A DNA stretch of 64,000 nucleotides from Xanthomonas boreopolis (GCA_014654535.1 BNBA01000002.1:186001-250000); one strand, 5' to 3'; positions 40,160 through 50,406 are shown, numbered from the stretch's first letter. Translations and numbers: made by a program. Notes: generated from the letters alone by a model not told the origin.

Positions 40160-42115
40160 TCAGCGCCGTGCGGTGCGCGCCAGCGCGAGCTGCAGCAACC
40201 GCGCCTCGACCCGTTCGCCCACGCCTTGGGGACGCTCCAAGGCCATCCGCTGCAGCGCGGCGCGGTGGTCGCCGGGCCGGCCGGAAGCGGCCAGCGCTTG
40301 CCCGAACGTGCGCAGCTTGCCGATCGGCGTTCCCGTGGCGCGCTTGAGCCAGCCGAGCGCACGCAACAGGTCCTGTTCGACCGGGGTGAAGTCGCTGCCG
40401 AGCGGGTAATCGGGGAGCGTGCCGTCGGCACGGAACGGGGCGAGCGCGCCGGCCACGTGCCGGCGCGTGTTGTGTTTCCATCGAGTCGGCGCCCGGAAGT
40501 CCTCGCGCAGCTTGCGATGGGCGCGCGCCTGGCCGAGCAGGTCGTCCTGGAAGCGCGCATCGCAGATCGAGGCCATGGCGATCACGCAATCCTCGTCGGT
40601 GCGGCCGCGCAGGTCGGCGATGCCGTATTCGTTGAGATAGACGTCGCGCAGGTGGCGCGGGATGGTGGCATGGCCGTAGTTCCAGCGCACGTTGGACTGC
40701 GCGTGCCGGCCGTCCTCGCGCACGGCGCGGAACATCAGCACGCTGCGCGCGTCCGCCAGCGCATGCGCCATCGCCACGAAGTTGTACTGGCCGCCGACCC
40801 CGGACACCACGCGCCCGTCCTCCAGGCCGTCCGAGACCGCCGCGCCGAGCGCGGTCGCCATCATGCAGGTGTTGAAGAAGCGCGCGTCGCGGCGCTGCAG
40901 GCGTTCGAGCGCCTCGTTGCCGCCGTAGAGCTGGTTGATCTCGCTGATCCGGCGCATGCCGACGGCGCGGCGGGTGGCATCGTCCATCCCGCGCAGCCAG
41001 CGATAGAAGTCCGGCGAACCCAGGTAGAAGGCGCCGTGCAGGAACTCGCCCTCGGCCTCCAGGCGCGCCTGGTCTTCCAGCGATGCCTCGCCTCGCGCCA
41101 GCCGCTGCATCAGTCCCGGGTCGTCGTGCACCTTGCGCCGGATCACGCCGCTCTCGACCAGGCGCTTGAAGCCCTCGTTGAGCATCTCGCTGCACCCGTA
41201 CAACCCCGTCTCGAACGGCCCCAGGCCGCCGCTCTCGACCACCGCCGGATGTCGCTCGATGTCCGGCGCCAGCGCCCGCAGCACGCGCCGGTAGCCGGCG
41301 TTGTCGGTATGCCGCAGCACCAGCGCATGGCTGAGCGCGTCGGCCAGCGTGCCGATGCCGATCTGCAACGTGCCGCCGTCGCGCACCAGCGCGCTGGCGT
41401 ACAGGCCGATCGCGTAATCGACGTCGCCGACCGGCTGGCGCGGCAAGCCGAACAGGCGCGGATGCGGCCCCGGCGGCGCGACCACGAGGTCGAAGAAATC
41501 GCGCTCCACCACCGCGCTGCCGCCGATCCACGGCAGCTCCGGATCGATCTCGGCCACCATCAGCGGGCGCGGCAGGCCGCGCGCGCGCATCGCATCGAGC
41601 AGGTCCTGGGTGATGTCGGTGTTGGACGACAGCGACAAGCGCGTGCCATCCGGTTCCGCGGCCACTTTCTGCACCACCACGTTGGGTTCGCGCGTGGCGA
41701 TCGCATCGGCCGCCATCGTGTAGTTGAGGCTGGTGTAGGCGCGCTGAGCCTGGCGCGAATGCAGCAGCGCGCCCGACTGCATGTAGAACTCCTCGACCTG
41801 CACGTGCGGCGGCAGGACGTCGGCCTGCAGCGCATCGACATAGGCCAGGCGCGGGAAATCGTCGCCGAAATGGCGCGCCAGGAAGGGCTTGGCGAAGCGT
41901 GCCTGCAGGCCGCTGCCGGGCGAGGGCGGGTTCAACGAGAGCGCGGTGTACAACTGCATCGGCCGCGAGGGATCGTCGACCACGCGTGCGTACAGCGCAT
42001 TGATCAGCCGGTGCGGCTTGCCGATGCCCAGTGGCGCGCCGACGCGCAATTCGCCGGGACGCCGTTCGAGGATGCGGCTGGCGGCGGCGTCGAGATCGGT
42101 CGTCAGGTCGGTCAT
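40160..42115 (-). CDS. acetyl-CoA hydrolase/transferase family protein
   Basis: A 651-residue cytoplasmic protein of the acetyl-CoA hydrolase/CoA-transferase superfamily. It shows an N-terminal domain with VGAPLGIGKPHRLINALY, a middle GGTLQIGIGTLADALSHAL and the C-terminal domain with GGQYNFVAMAHAL, NVRWNYGHATIPRHL and VYLNEYGIADLRGRTDEDC, where the ADLRG motif is characteristic. It is longer than the roughly 430-500 residues of typical CoA transferases, with about 100 extra residues between the halves and an extended C-terminus. Whether it hydrolyses acetyl-CoA or transfers CoA cannot be told. The start at 42115 gives MTDLTTDLDAAASRILERRP; an upstream in-frame extension has no support. Confidence 0.85.
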   Translation of the reverse strand: MTDLTTDLDAAASRILERRPGELRVGAPLGIGKPHRLINALYARVVDDPSRPMQLYTALSLNPPSPGSGLQARFAKPFLARHFGDDFPRLAYVDALQADVLPPHVQVEEFYMQSGALLHSRQAQRAYTSLNYTMAADAIATREPNVVVQKVAAEPDGTRLSLSSNTDITQDLLDAMRARGLPRPLMVAEIDPELPWIGGSAVVERDFFDLVVAPPGPHPRLFGLPRQPVGDVDYAIGLYASALVRDGGTLQIGIGTLADALSHALVLRHTDNAGYRRVLRALAPDIERHPAVVESGGLGPFETGLYGCSEMLNEGFKRLVESGVIRRKVHDDPGLMQRLARGEASLEDQARLEAEGEFLHGAFYLGSPDFYRWLRGMDDATRRAVGMRRISEINQLYGGNEALERLQRRDARFFNTCMMATALGAAVSDGLEDGRVVSGVGGQYNFVAMAHALADARSVLMFRAVREDGRHAQSNVRWNYGHATIPRHLRDVYLNEYGIADLRGRTDEDCVIAMASICDARFQDDLLGQARAHRKLREDFRAPTRWKHNTRRHVAGALAPFRADGTLPDYPLGSDFTPVEQDLLRALGWLKRATGTPIGKLRTFGQALAASGRPGDHRAALQRMALERPQGVGERVEARLLQLALARTARR

Positions 42116-42249
42116 GCATCCAGCCCGGGCTTCGTGTCCTGCGGGAACTCTAAGCGGTCGTTCCGTGAAGCGGTAATCCACGCGAGGCCGGGACCGGGCA
42201 TCTTCGGCGTCCCGGGCGGACGCGGGCAGGGGGTTGACAGGGCGAATAT

Positions 42250-42283
42250 TTACGCGCGTAATCATTAAAAATTACGAGCGTAA
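42250..42283. promoter_or_regulatory. double palindromic operator upstream of the BlaI-type repressor gene
   Basis: TTACGCGCGTAA (42250-42261) is a perfect 12-bp palindrome. TTACGAGCGTAA (42272-42283) is a near-perfect copy with one mismatch. Their centres are 22 bp apart, two helical turns, and the second ends 4 bp before the start codon at 42288. This matches the paired dyads used by BlaI/MecI dimers, and binding would cover both promoter and ribosome site. Confidence 0.7.
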
Positions 42284-42287
42284 TCGT

Positions 42288-42656
42288 ATGGCCATCAGCG
42301 AAGCCGAAGCCGTGGTGATGCAGGTGCTGTGGGAGCGCCACCCGTTGGGTGCGGACGAGGTGGTCGCGGTGCTGGCCGAGCGCAGCGATTGGGCGGAGCC
42401 GACGATCAAGACCCTGCTCAATCGACTGCTCAACAAAGGGGCCGTCCGCGCGGCCAAGCAGGGACGCCGCTACCTGTACTCGCCGGTGCTGCAGCAGGCG
42501 CAATGGGTGGCGCAGCAGAGCGAAGGCCTGCTCGAACGCCTGTTCGGCGGCCGCGTGACCCCGCTGGTCGCGCACTTCAGCGAGCGAGGCAAGCTGTCGC
42601 GCGAGGACATCGCCGAACTCAAGCGCCTGGTCTCGGAGCTGGACGATGAACCCTGA
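42288..42656 (+). CDS. BlaI/MecI/CopY family repressor
   Basis: A 122-residue winged-helix repressor. It has the family start AISEAEAVVMQVLWERHPLGADEVV, the recognition region DWAEPTIKTLLNRLLNKGAVRAAKQGRRYLYSPVL, and a C-terminal dimerisation tail (VSELDDEP). In this family the partner M56 metallopeptidase causes the repressor to be cleaved or inactivated on a signal; the M56 gene overlaps this gene by 11 bp. The paired operator just upstream suggests autoregulation. An in-frame upstream ATG at 42234 would include the operator and is rejected. The inducing signal is unknown, and no beta-lactamase gene is near. Confidence 0.92.
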   Translation: MAISEAEAVVMQVLWERHPLGADEVVAVLAERSDWAEPTIKTLLNRLLNKGAVRAAKQGRRYLYSPVLQQAQWVAQQSEGLLERLFGGRVTPLVAHFSERGKLSREDIAELKRLVSELDDEP

Positions 42657-44034
42657 TCCGATCATCGCCGCATTGGCGAAGTCCATGCTTGCCGCGGGCG
42701 CGGCGGTACTGATGGTATTGCCGCTGCGCTGGCCGGTCCGCCGCGTGTTCGGTGCAGGAGCGGCGTATGCCTTGTGGTGGTGCGTGCCGGCGGCGATGCT
42801 CGCCGTGCTGTTGCCGGCGCGGCGCATCGTGGCCGCGGCGGTACGCCCGGAGCTGGCGGTTCCCATCCACGACGCGGCGTTTCCTGCCGGAAGCGCCGGC
42901 ATCGCCGGCGCATGGGGGCTGTTGGCGCTCTGGCTGTCCGGCGCGCTGCTCGCGGCGGTGGCGCTCGCGCGCCGCCAGCGCCGTTTCGTGCGCGGGCTTG
43001 GAGCCTTGCACGCATGGGAAGGAAGCCGGGTGTTCCGCGCCGAACGTGGCGACGGACTGCCGGCGCTGGTGGGATTGCTGCGCCCGCGCATCGTGGTGCC
43101 GCACGATTTCGCCGAACGCTACACCGCGGACGAACGGCGGCTGGTGCTTGCGCACGAGTGGGCGCACCTGCGCCGTGGCGACGGCTGGGCCAATGCCGCC
43201 GCATCGCTGCTGCTCTGCGTCCATTGGTTCAATCCGCTGCTGCACCTGGCCATGCGTCGCTTCCGCCTCGACCAGGAACTGGCCTGCGATGCGCTCGTGG
43301 TCGCAAGCCATCCCACGGCACGCAAGGCCTACGGCAGCGCGCTGCTCAAGACCCAGGTCGCGGGCCCGCTCGCGCCGGTCGCATGCCAGTGGGCGCCCCG
43401 CCATCCGCTGAAGGAGCGTATCGCCATGTTGAAAAGGAAAACCCCCTCGCGTGCGAACCGGATGTCCGCCCGCGCGCTGGTGCTGGGATTGTGGGTCGCC
43501 AGCGGTTATGCGGCGTGGGCGCAACAGCCGGCGCGGGTCGTCGGCCCGCCACCGGGCAACGCGATGGCCGGGCCTGCCTCGAACGAAGCAGGCGCATCCT
43601 CCCGGGGGGCGCCACCGCAGCCGTCCCAGCCGCCCAGGTATCCCGCCGTCGCGCTCAAGCAGGCGCAGAGCGGCAAGGTCATGCTGCTGATCGACATCGA
43701 CGCGCAGGGCGTGCCGACGAACGTGCGGGTGGAGAGCAGCCAGCCCAAGGGCGTATTCGATGCCGCGGCCATCGAAGCGGCATACAAATGGCGCTTGCGG
43801 CCGGAGACCAGGGACGGACAGCCCGTTGCCGGCCGCGTGCGCGTGCCGGTGTCGTTCGACGCCCAGATGCAGCCGGTGGCGGCGCCTGCCGGTCATGCGG
43901 GCGACGCATACGCCTGGTACCGGGTGAACTGGGATCCCTCGGGCAAGCAGATATGCGACCTGGTGTTGTCCGAGCCGGGCGGCGGTCCCGATGCGCCGCC
44001 GCTGTGCGGCATCCGCAAGGTGGCGAAGAAATGA
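42646..44034 (+). CDS. BlaR1-like M56 metallopeptidase fused to a TonB C-terminal-like domain
   Basis: A 462-residue membrane protein. The first half is an M56 peptidase: helices near residues 11-25, 38-58 and 88-107, then the zinc motif HEWAH (170-174) with downstream ligand Glu211 in QELACDA, and a helix near 184-195. A further helix near residues 276-290 is followed by a Pro/Ser/Gln-rich periplasmic linker and a TonB C-terminal-like domain (YPAVALKQAQSGKVMLLIDIDAQGVPTNVRVESSQPKGVFDAAA, ending near 410). BlaR1 has a penicillin-binding sensor in this place; here a TonB-like domain substitutes. It is coupled to the repressor upstream and the lipoprotein downstream (ATGA overlap). Confidence 0.9.
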   Translation: MNPDPIIAALAKSMLAAGAAVLMVLPLRWPVRRVFGAGAAYALWWCVPAAMLAVLLPARRIVAAAVRPELAVPIHDAAFPAGSAGIAGAWGLLALWLSGALLAAVALARRQRRFVRGLGALHAWEGSRVFRAERGDGLPALVGLLRPRIVVPHDFAERYTADERRLVLAHEWAHLRRGDGWANAAASLLLCVHWFNPLLHLAMRRFRLDQELACDALVVASHPTARKAYGSALLKTQVAGPLAPVACQWAPRHPLKERIAMLKRKTPSRANRMSARALVLGLWVASGYAAWAQQPARVVGPPPGNAMAGPASNEAGASSRGAPPQPSQPPRYPAVALKQAQSGKVMLLIDIDAQGVPTNVRVESSQPKGVFDAAAIEAAYKWRLRPETRDGQPVAGRVRVPVSFDAQMQPVAAPAGHAGDAYAWYRVNWDPSGKQICDLVLSEPGGGPDAPPLCGIRKVAKK

Positions 44035-44612
44035 GCCTGCGGCTGCCGTGGCCGATACTCGCGACATGCTTGCTGGCGGCCTGTGCCGGCCGGCCCGTGC
44101 GCGAGGCCGAACAGGCGGTGTACCGGCAGGACGTGGCCATGCAGATGCTGCCGCCGTCGTCCGGCGGGATGGGTACGGGAGCGGCGCAGAGTTATTCGTT
44201 GCAGCCGGGCGAACGTTTCCGCATGCCGGAGCCGTTGGTGGATACGGCGCCGGTGCTGCCGGAATCGGTGTTGACTCGCGAGCTGGCCCCGACCCGGATC
44301 TGCGCGCGGGTGGCGATCGGCGCGGATGGCGCGGTGATGTTCGCCGACAGCCTCACGGCACGCGAGGCGTGTACCGCCGGTGACGATCCGGCCAATGCGG
44401 CCCTGGTCGAGGCGGCCTTGGCCGCGGTGCGCGGCTGGCGGTTCCGTCCGGCGGCGCTATGCCGGTTTGCGGCCGGTGCGCCGCTGCCGGACGGTGACGG
44501 TTGCGACGGCGCGCGGGAGGTCGAGCCGGTGCCGGTGACGCTGCAGTTCGCCTTCACCTTCGCGGTGCACGCGGGGCGCGCCGAGGTGCATCGCGACGGC
44601 ATGGCACGCTGA
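44031..44612 (+). CDS. lipoprotein of the BlaI/M56 operon, possibly TonB-like fold
   Basis: A 193-residue protein with a lipoprotein signal peptide (LATCLLAAC, acylated Cys18). The mature part has VLPESVLTRELAPTRICARVAIGADGAVMFADSL and AALVEAALAAVRGWRFRPAALC, which echoes the TonB C-terminal pattern (xVxIxxDGxV ... Ax.Aa..WRF.P) of the preceding protein, with four cysteines in the mature domain that could form disulphides. It ends with QFAFTFAVHAG. It is translationally coupled to the M56-TonB gene and so probably part of the same sensory or envelope function. I recognise no named family. Confidence 0.8.
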   Translation: MSLRLPWPILATCLLAACAGRPVREAEQAVYRQDVAMQMLPPSSGGMGTGAAQSYSLQPGERFRMPEPLVDTAPVLPESVLTRELAPTRICARVAIGADGAVMFADSLTAREACTAGDDPANAALVEAALAAVRGWRFRPAALCRFAAGAPLPDGDGCDGAREVEPVPVTLQFAFTFAVHAGRAEVHRDGMAR

Positions 44613-44650
44613 AGGCCTTGGGCCCGGGGCAGCAGCCTGCGAGGGAAGCG

Positions 44651-45265
44651 TCATTCCAATCGATGCACCGTCTCGGCGATGCGCTCCACCTCGTCGATGT
44701 GGTGGCTGACGTAGAGCATCGGCAGCCGTACTTCGTCGCGCACGCGCTGCAGGTAGGGGATCAGTTCCTCGCGGCGCGCGCGGTCCAGCGCGGACAGCGG
44801 TTCGTCGAACAGCAGCAGCGCCGGCTGCGCGAGCAGGGCGCGGCCGATCGCCACCCGCTGCGCCTCGCCGCCGGAGAGGTTGCGTGGCCGCCGTGCCAGC
44901 AGCGCGCCGATGCCCAGCAGCGCCACCACGTCGTCGAAACGGAAGCCAGCGTCGCGGTTGCCGTGGCGGCCGTAGCGCAGGTTGCCGCGCACGTCCAGGT
45001 GCGGGAACAGCCGTGCGTCCTGGAACACGTAGCCGACCCGGCGCCGGTGCGCGGGCAGGTCGATGCGCGCGGCGCTGTCGTACAGCACGCGCCCGTCCAC
45101 CGCGATGCGGCCGCGCTGCGGGCGCACCAGCCCGGCGATCGCGTTGAGCACGCTGGTCTTGCCGGCGCCGGAAGGACCCACCAGCGCCAGCACGCGCGAG
45201 TCGCCGCGGATGGCGACGTGCCGCCGGAAGCTGCCGCGCTGCAGTTCGACGTCGATCTCGAGCAT
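44651..45265 (-). CDS. modC: molybdate ABC transporter ATP-binding protein, short form
   Basis: ModC powers molybdate import by ATP hydrolysis at the inner membrane. The 204-residue protein has Walker [10 protein letters not shown] (near residue 30), the Q-loop [15 protein letters not shown], the signature [15 protein letters not shown], Walker [13 protein letters not shown] and the switch histidine in [15 protein letters not shown]. It stops there: the C-terminal MOP/TOBE domains of typical ModC (about 350 residues in all) are missing, leaving a bare nucleotide-binding domain. The start at 45265 overlaps the modB stop. The operon order modA-modB-modC supports the assignment despite the truncation. 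Confidence 0.9.
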   Translation of the reverse strand: MLEIDVELQRGSFRRHVAIRGDSRVLALVGPSGAGKTSVLNAIAGLVRPQRGRIAVDGRVLYDSAARIDLPAHRRRVGYVFQDARLFPHLDVRGNLRYGRHGNRDAGFRFDDVVALLGIGALLARRPRNLSGGEAQRVAIGRALLAQPALLLFDEPLSALDRARREELIPYLQRVRDEVRLPMLYVSHHIDEVERIAETVHRLE

Positions 45266-45957
45266 CAGTCCTCCCGCCGGGCGGGGTGCCGTCGGACCAG
45301 CCATTCGGAAAGCAGCAGCGCGGCCAGCGAGATCGCCAGCGCGACGCAGGCCAGGCGCCAGATCCCGGATTCCATCCCCGGCACCTGCATCAGGCCGTAG
45401 ATCGCCGCCGACAGCGTCTGGGTCTCACCGGGGATGTTGGAGACGAAGGTGATGGTCGCGCCGAACTCGCCCAGCGCCTTGGCGAAGGCGAGCACGGTGC
45501 CCGCGACCAGTCCCGGCCAGGCCAGCGGCAGGGTGATGGTGAGGAACACGCGCCATGGCGCGGCGCCCAGCGTGGCCGCGGCCTGTTCCAGGCGGCGGTC
45601 GGTGGCCTCGATGGACAGCCGGATCGCGCGCACCATCAGCGGGAATCCCATCACCGCGCACGCCAGGGCGGCGCCGGTCCAGCGGAACGCGAACTGGATG
45701 CCCAGGTGCTCCAGCAGCCAGCGCCCGACCGGCCCTTGCGTGCCCAGCGTCACCAGCAGCACGTAGCCGGTCACCACCGGCGGCATCACCAGCGGCAGGT
45801 GCAGCAAGGCGTCGAACAGCGCCTTGCCGGGAAAACGCTTGCGCGCCAGCAGCCAGCCGCAGGCGATGCCGGCCGGCAGGCTGGCCAGGGCCGCCGCCAC
45901 CGCCACTTTCAGGCTCAGCGCGATGGCGGTGGCTTCTTCCGGCGTGAACAGGGCCAA
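45265..45957 (-). CDS. modB: molybdate ABC transporter permease
   Basis: A 230-residue inner-membrane permease with five to six hydrophobic helices. The family hallmarks are [17 protein letters not shown] and the coupling-helix EAA loop [46 protein letters not shown], which contacts ModC. Length matches ModB (229 in E. coli). It follows modA by 3 bp and overlaps modC by one base. Confidence 0.95.
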   Translation of the reverse strand: MALFTPEEATAIALSLKVAVAAALASLPAGIACGWLLARKRFPGKALFDALLHLPLVMPPVVTGYVLLVTLGTQGPVGRWLLEHLGIQFAFRWTGAALACAVMGFPLMVRAIRLSIEATDRRLEQAAATLGAAPWRVFLTITLPLAWPGLVAGTVLAFAKALGEFGATITFVSNIPGETQTLSAAIYGLMQVPGMESGIWRLACVALAISLAALLLSEWLVRRHPARRED

Positions 45958-45960
45958 TCG

Positions 45961-46725
45961 TCAATCCTGCAGCGAAAAGCCGCGGCGCACGAAGATCGGC
46001 TTCGCCGCCGGCGTCGCCAGCCATTGCACGAATGCGCGCGCCGCCGGGTTGCGGGCGTTCCTCAACGGCGCCACCGGGTAGACGATCGGCGCATGCGAAC
46101 TGGCCGGGAAGGTGGCGACCACGCGCACCTTCGGCTCGGCCTTCGCATCGGAGCCGTAGACGATGCCGAGGGGGGCTTCGCCGCGGGCCACCAGCATCAG
46201 CGCCGCGCGCACGCTTTCGCTCTCGGCGAGGCGACCACCCAGCGCATCCCATTGGCCGAGCTTCTGCAGCGCTTCCTTGGCGTACTTGCCGGCCGGCACG
46301 CTGGCGGTCTGGCCGACCGCCAGCCGGCCGGAGGCGCCGAGCGCGGCGGCCAGCGACCCGGCCTTGGCCAGATCGACCCGTGCGGTGCTCGCGGCCGGCG
46401 CGACCAGCACCAGCGTATTGCCGAGCAGGTTGCGGCGCTGCGTCGCATCGACCTGGCCGCGCTGCTGCAGGTAGTCCATCCATTCCAGGTCGGCGGAGAA
46501 GAACACGTCGGCCGGCGCGCCCTGTTCGATCTGGCGGGCGAGCGCGGAACTGGCCGCATACGAGACGCGCACCGGCGTGCCGGTCGCCTGCTGGTAGGCC
46601 GCGGCGGCCTCGTCCATCGATTCCTTCAGGCTGGCGGCGGCGAACACCGTCAGCGGGGATTGCGCATGCGCCAGCATCGGCAGCGCGATGGCCAGCATGC
46701 ACGACAGGCGCTTGGACCAGGACAT
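45961..46725 (-). CDS. modA: molybdate-binding periplasmic protein
   Basis: A 254-residue substrate-binding protein with a signal peptide ending AHA (residue 21). The mature protein starts [18 protein letters not shown] and has the oxyanion-binding positions of the ModA family: serine in [30 protein letters not shown], the [12 protein letters not shown] segment, and GIVYGSDA. It delivers molybdate (or tungstate) to ModBC for molybdenum-cofactor enzymes. No ModE regulator or molybdenum-cofactor gene lies nearby. Confidence 0.95.
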   Translation of the reverse strand: MSWSKRLSCMLAIALPMLAHAQSPLTVFAAASLKESMDEAAAAYQQATGTPVRVSYAASSALARQIEQGAPADVFFSADLEWMDYLQQRGQVDATQRRNLLGNTLVLVAPAASTARVDLAKAGSLAAALGASGRLAVGQTASVPAGKYAKEALQKLGQWDALGGRLAESESVRAALMLVARGEAPLGIVYGSDAKAEPKVRVVATFPASSHAPIVYPVAPLRNARNPAARAFVQWLATPAAKPIFVRRGFSLQD

Positions 46726-46789
46726 GGCGTGGGCTCCTCGGTGGGGATTGCCGGGATGATGACAGGGCCGGCCCCGGCGTGCATGTGGA

Positions 46790-47614
46790 TCAATCTCCCA
46801 GGGAAGGATGGCGCCCGCCCTGCAGGTTGGCGCGCAGCGCCGGGCGCATCAGGCGCGGTTGCGGCAGCGTGGCGTCGCGTGCGCGGCGCCGCGCGACGAA
46901 GGCGGCCTCGTCGCTGCCGTCGTGCACATGCACGTTGCCGCGGCGTTGTTCGCCGATGCTGGTCTCGCAGGCCACCGCGCGCCCGCCCGGGCCGTAGTCG
47001 TGGCAGACGAACACGCGGGTGGCGTCCGGCAGGGCGAACAGGCGCTGGATCGAGCGATACAGCTGGCCGGCATCGCCGCCGGGGAAATCGCAGCGCGCGG
47101 TACCGCCGTCGGGCATGAAGATCGAGTCGCCCGGGAACAGCGCATCGCCGATGAGGTAGGCGATGCTGTCCGGCGTGTGCCCGGGTACCGCGATCACGCG
47201 CGCCTGCAGCGTGCCCAGCTGGAACGCCTCGCCGTCGGCGAACAGGCGGTCGAACTGCGCGCCGTCGGGCTCGAAGCCGTCCGGCAGCGCATGCTGCGCG
47301 GCGAACGTGCGTTGCACGTGGCGGATGCCTGCGCCGATCGCCAGGCGCGCCTGCGGGCGCTGGCGCCGCAACCAATGGCCGGCGGAAAGATGGTCGGCGT
47401 GCGCATGCGTCTCCAGCAGCCAGCGCAATTGCCAGCCCCGTGCATCGAGCGCGTCCAGCAAGGCCTGCGCGGACGCGGTCGAAGCCTGGTCGCGCTCGGC
47501 GTCGTAGTCCAGTGCAGGATCGACGAGGGCCGCCTCGCCGGTGGCGGGATCGGCGACGAGATAGCTGAAGGTGTTGCTCTCGGCATGGAAGAACGGCAGG
47601 ACCTCGGGCGACAT
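46790..47614 (-). CDS. metallo-beta-lactamase-fold hydrolase, persulfide dioxygenase-like
   Basis: A 274-residue metallo-beta-lactamase-fold protein. The metal motif is THAHADH (His70, His72, Asp74, His75), followed by [43 protein letters not shown] and [11 protein letters not shown]. The [15 protein letters not shown] run is characteristic of the ETHE1/Blh persulfide dioxygenase group rather than glyoxalase II; those enzymes bind one iron and oxidise glutathione persulfide to sulfite. The start at 47614 gives [20 protein letters not shown]. It lies 11 bp after the S1/P1 nuclease gene and is probably co-transcribed, though no functional link is evident. Confidence 0.85.
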   Translation of the reverse strand: MSPEVLPFFHAESNTFSYLVADPATGEAALVDPALDYDAERDQASTASAQALLDALDARGWQLRWLLETHAHADHLSAGHWLRRQRPQARLAIGAGIRHVQRTFAAQHALPDGFEPDGAQFDRLFADGEAFQLGTLQARVIAVPGHTPDSIAYLIGDALFPGDSIFMPDGGTARCDFPGGDAGQLYRSIQRLFALPDATRVFVCHDYGPGGRAVACETSIGEQRRGNVHVHDGSDEAAFVARRRARDATLPQPRLMRPALRANLQGGRHPSLGD

Positions 47615-47625
47615 GGCGGGCTCCG

Positions 47626-48441
47626 TCAAGGCGCGCCGAGCGCGGCATCGAGGATCGCGGCGAGGCGGTCGCCGGCCAGGCGCAACTGGGTTTCGGCGAC
47701 CGGCCGCCAGGTCGCCACGTAGCCGTCGGGCAGCACGTGGCGCGCAGGGTACACGCCTGGCGTGACCGCGATGCGGCACGAGGCCCGTGCCCAGTCGGCG
47801 GCCGGCGGCGGCAGCGCGGGCCTATTGCCGGGGGCAGGGCGCGGCAGCGCGAGCAGTCGCGCCAGGTAGGCGTCGTCGTCCACATGGCGGTCGTAGAGCA
47901 TGCCGCTGTCCCACAGGGCGTGCAGGTTGGTGCCCTTGCCATCGAACTGCAACTGGAAATCGTTGCCGCCCTTGTCGTGCGCGTAGCCGGCGTGCATGGG
48001 CTGGTGGATGTCGCCGACGAGATGGACGACGAACTTCAGCGCTTGCCGGCGCACGGCGAGCGGCTGGCTGCGGTCGGCGAGGAGGGCGGTCTGGGTCCTG
48101 AGCGCCTCCACCACGCAGTTGCCGTCCGGGCAGTCGCGCGCCGGCTCGTAGGCGCAATCGTGCTCGCCGAGATTGACGTAGTGCCAGGACGCACTGCGCT
48201 TGCCCAGATCGGGATCGGACTTGCGCAGCTCGTCGGCCCAGGAGGCGATGCCGGCCAGCGTCGGGTCGGGTTCGCCGGCGAGCAGGCGGGCGACTTCGGC
48301 ATGCGCCTGCGGCGTCAGCTCGCGGTCGGCGATGCGCGCGACCAGGCGATGGCCCTGGCCGCCCCAGGCGTGCGCCTGCGGCGAGGGGAAGGAAAGCGCC
48401 AGGACGGCGCCGAGCGAAACGATGGCTGAGAACATGTTCAT
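47626..48441 (-). CDS. secreted S1/P1 family nuclease
   Basis: A 271-residue zinc-dependent nuclease of the S1/P1 family, exported to the periplasm or medium. The signal peptide ends QAHA so that the mature protein starts with Trp26, whose backbone binds zinc. The full set of ligands is present: Trp26, His31, Asp70, His87, His140, Asp144, His150, His174 and Asp178, at the spacing of P1 nuclease. Such enzymes cut single-stranded DNA and RNA and remove 3' phosphates, giving phosphate or nucleosides. The persulfide-dioxygenase-like gene follows at 11 bp. Confidence 0.93.
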   Translation of the reverse strand: MNMFSAIVSLGAVLALSFPSPQAHAWGGQGHRLVARIADRELTPQAHAEVARLLAGEPDPTLAGIASWADELRKSDPDLGKRSASWHYVNLGEHDCAYEPARDCPDGNCVVEALRTQTALLADRSQPLAVRRQALKFVVHLVGDIHQPMHAGYAHDKGGNDFQLQFDGKGTNLHALWDSGMLYDRHVDDDAYLARLLALPRPAPGNRPALPPPAADWARASCRIAVTPGVYPARHVLPDGYVATWRPVAETQLRLAGDRLAAILDAALGAP

Positions 48442-48505
48442 CGTTTCGATTCTAAAGGGCGCGGGAAGACCGGCGCGGGAGGAACCGAAGTCCCTCCCAT
48501 CGCAA

Positions 48506-48524
48506 CGAGCCCGTAGCGGGCTCG
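48506..48524. terminator. hairpin between ompW-like and S1/P1 nuclease genes
   Basis: CGAGCCCG (48506-48513) pairs with CGGGCTCG (48517-48524) across three bases, in the 99-bp gap after the OmpW-like gene. No T-run follows on the minus strand, so it may only attenuate. Confidence 0.4.
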
Positions 48525-48540
48525 CACGGGATGTCGAACG

Positions 48541-49182
48541 TCAGAACCGGAAGACGTAGGACGCGCCATAGACCAGCGGGTCGATCCTGGCGGTGCCCAG
48601 GCGCGCGCCGTCGACCTTGACCTGTGTGTCGATGTCGGCCCAGCGCAGGTCCACGCGCAGCGCGCCCTTGCCGGGCAGCGCGAAGTCCAGGCCGGCATGC
48701 GCGGCGATGCCCCAGGAATCGCCAAGGTCCAGCTTGGCGCCTTGCAGCGCGCCCTTGCCGTCGGTGTCGAAGAACCGGGTGTAGTTCACGCCCAGGCCGA
48801 GGAACGGCGTGATCTTGCTGCGGTTGGCGAAGTGGTACTGCAGCGACACGACCGGCGGCAACTGCCTGGTACGGCCGATCTTGCCGAGGCCCTGGATGCC
48901 GACCTCGTGCTCGAACGGCAGCGCGCCCAGCACTTCGAGGCCGATGTTGTCGGCGATGAAGTATTCGAACGTGATGGTGGGCTTGGCGTCGCTGTCGACC
49001 TTGGCCGGCAGCGCGCCCAGCCCGAGCGCGGAACCGTCGAGGTCGCCGGCGCCGGACCTGGGATCGACCACGCCCATGCCCACGCCGAGCGTCCAGTCGC
49101 CCTTGGACTGGGCCATGGCGGGCGCGGCGGCGAGCAGGGCGGCAGCCAGGGAGGCGGCCAACAGGGAGGAAGACTTGCGCAT
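48541..49182 (-). CDS. OmpW family outer-membrane protein
   Basis: A 213-residue eight-stranded beta-barrel protein. The signal peptide ends AMA before QSKGDWTLGVGMGVVDPRSG. Family features include TITFEYFIADNIGLEVLGALPFEHEV, LPPVVSLQYHFANRSKITPFLGLGVNYTRFFD and a last strand ending in phenylalanine (GASYVFRF). OmpW proteins form narrow hydrophobic channels in the outer membrane and often respond to stress or carbon source. Length is typical. It is divergent from gapA across about 200 bp. Confidence 0.93.
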   Translation of the reverse strand: MRKSSSLLAASLAAALLAAAPAMAQSKGDWTLGVGMGVVDPRSGAGDLDGSALGLGALPAKVDSDAKPTITFEYFIADNIGLEVLGALPFEHEVGIQGLGKIGRTRQLPPVVSLQYHFANRSKITPFLGLGVNYTRFFDTDGKGALQGAKLDLGDSWGIAAHAGLDFALPGKGALRVDLRWADIDTQVKVDGARLGTARIDPLVYGASYVFRF

Positions 49183-49237
49183 GGCGGTGCTCTCTTGGGG
49201 ATGAACCAGGGACGGGCACAGCTTTCGGCTTCCTTAA

Positions 49238-50383
<1,146 letters not shown>

Positions 50384-50406
50384 GCGCTGCCACCGTCGTT
50401 GTACTC

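Noticed and set aside
42234-42287. Upstream in-frame ATG extension of the BlaI-type gene
   Set aside because: It would place the two operator palindromes inside the coding region, and the family N-terminus begins at 42288.
46726-46789. Molybdenum-cofactor riboswitch before modA
   Set aside because: The region is short and shows no conserved Moco-motif helices.
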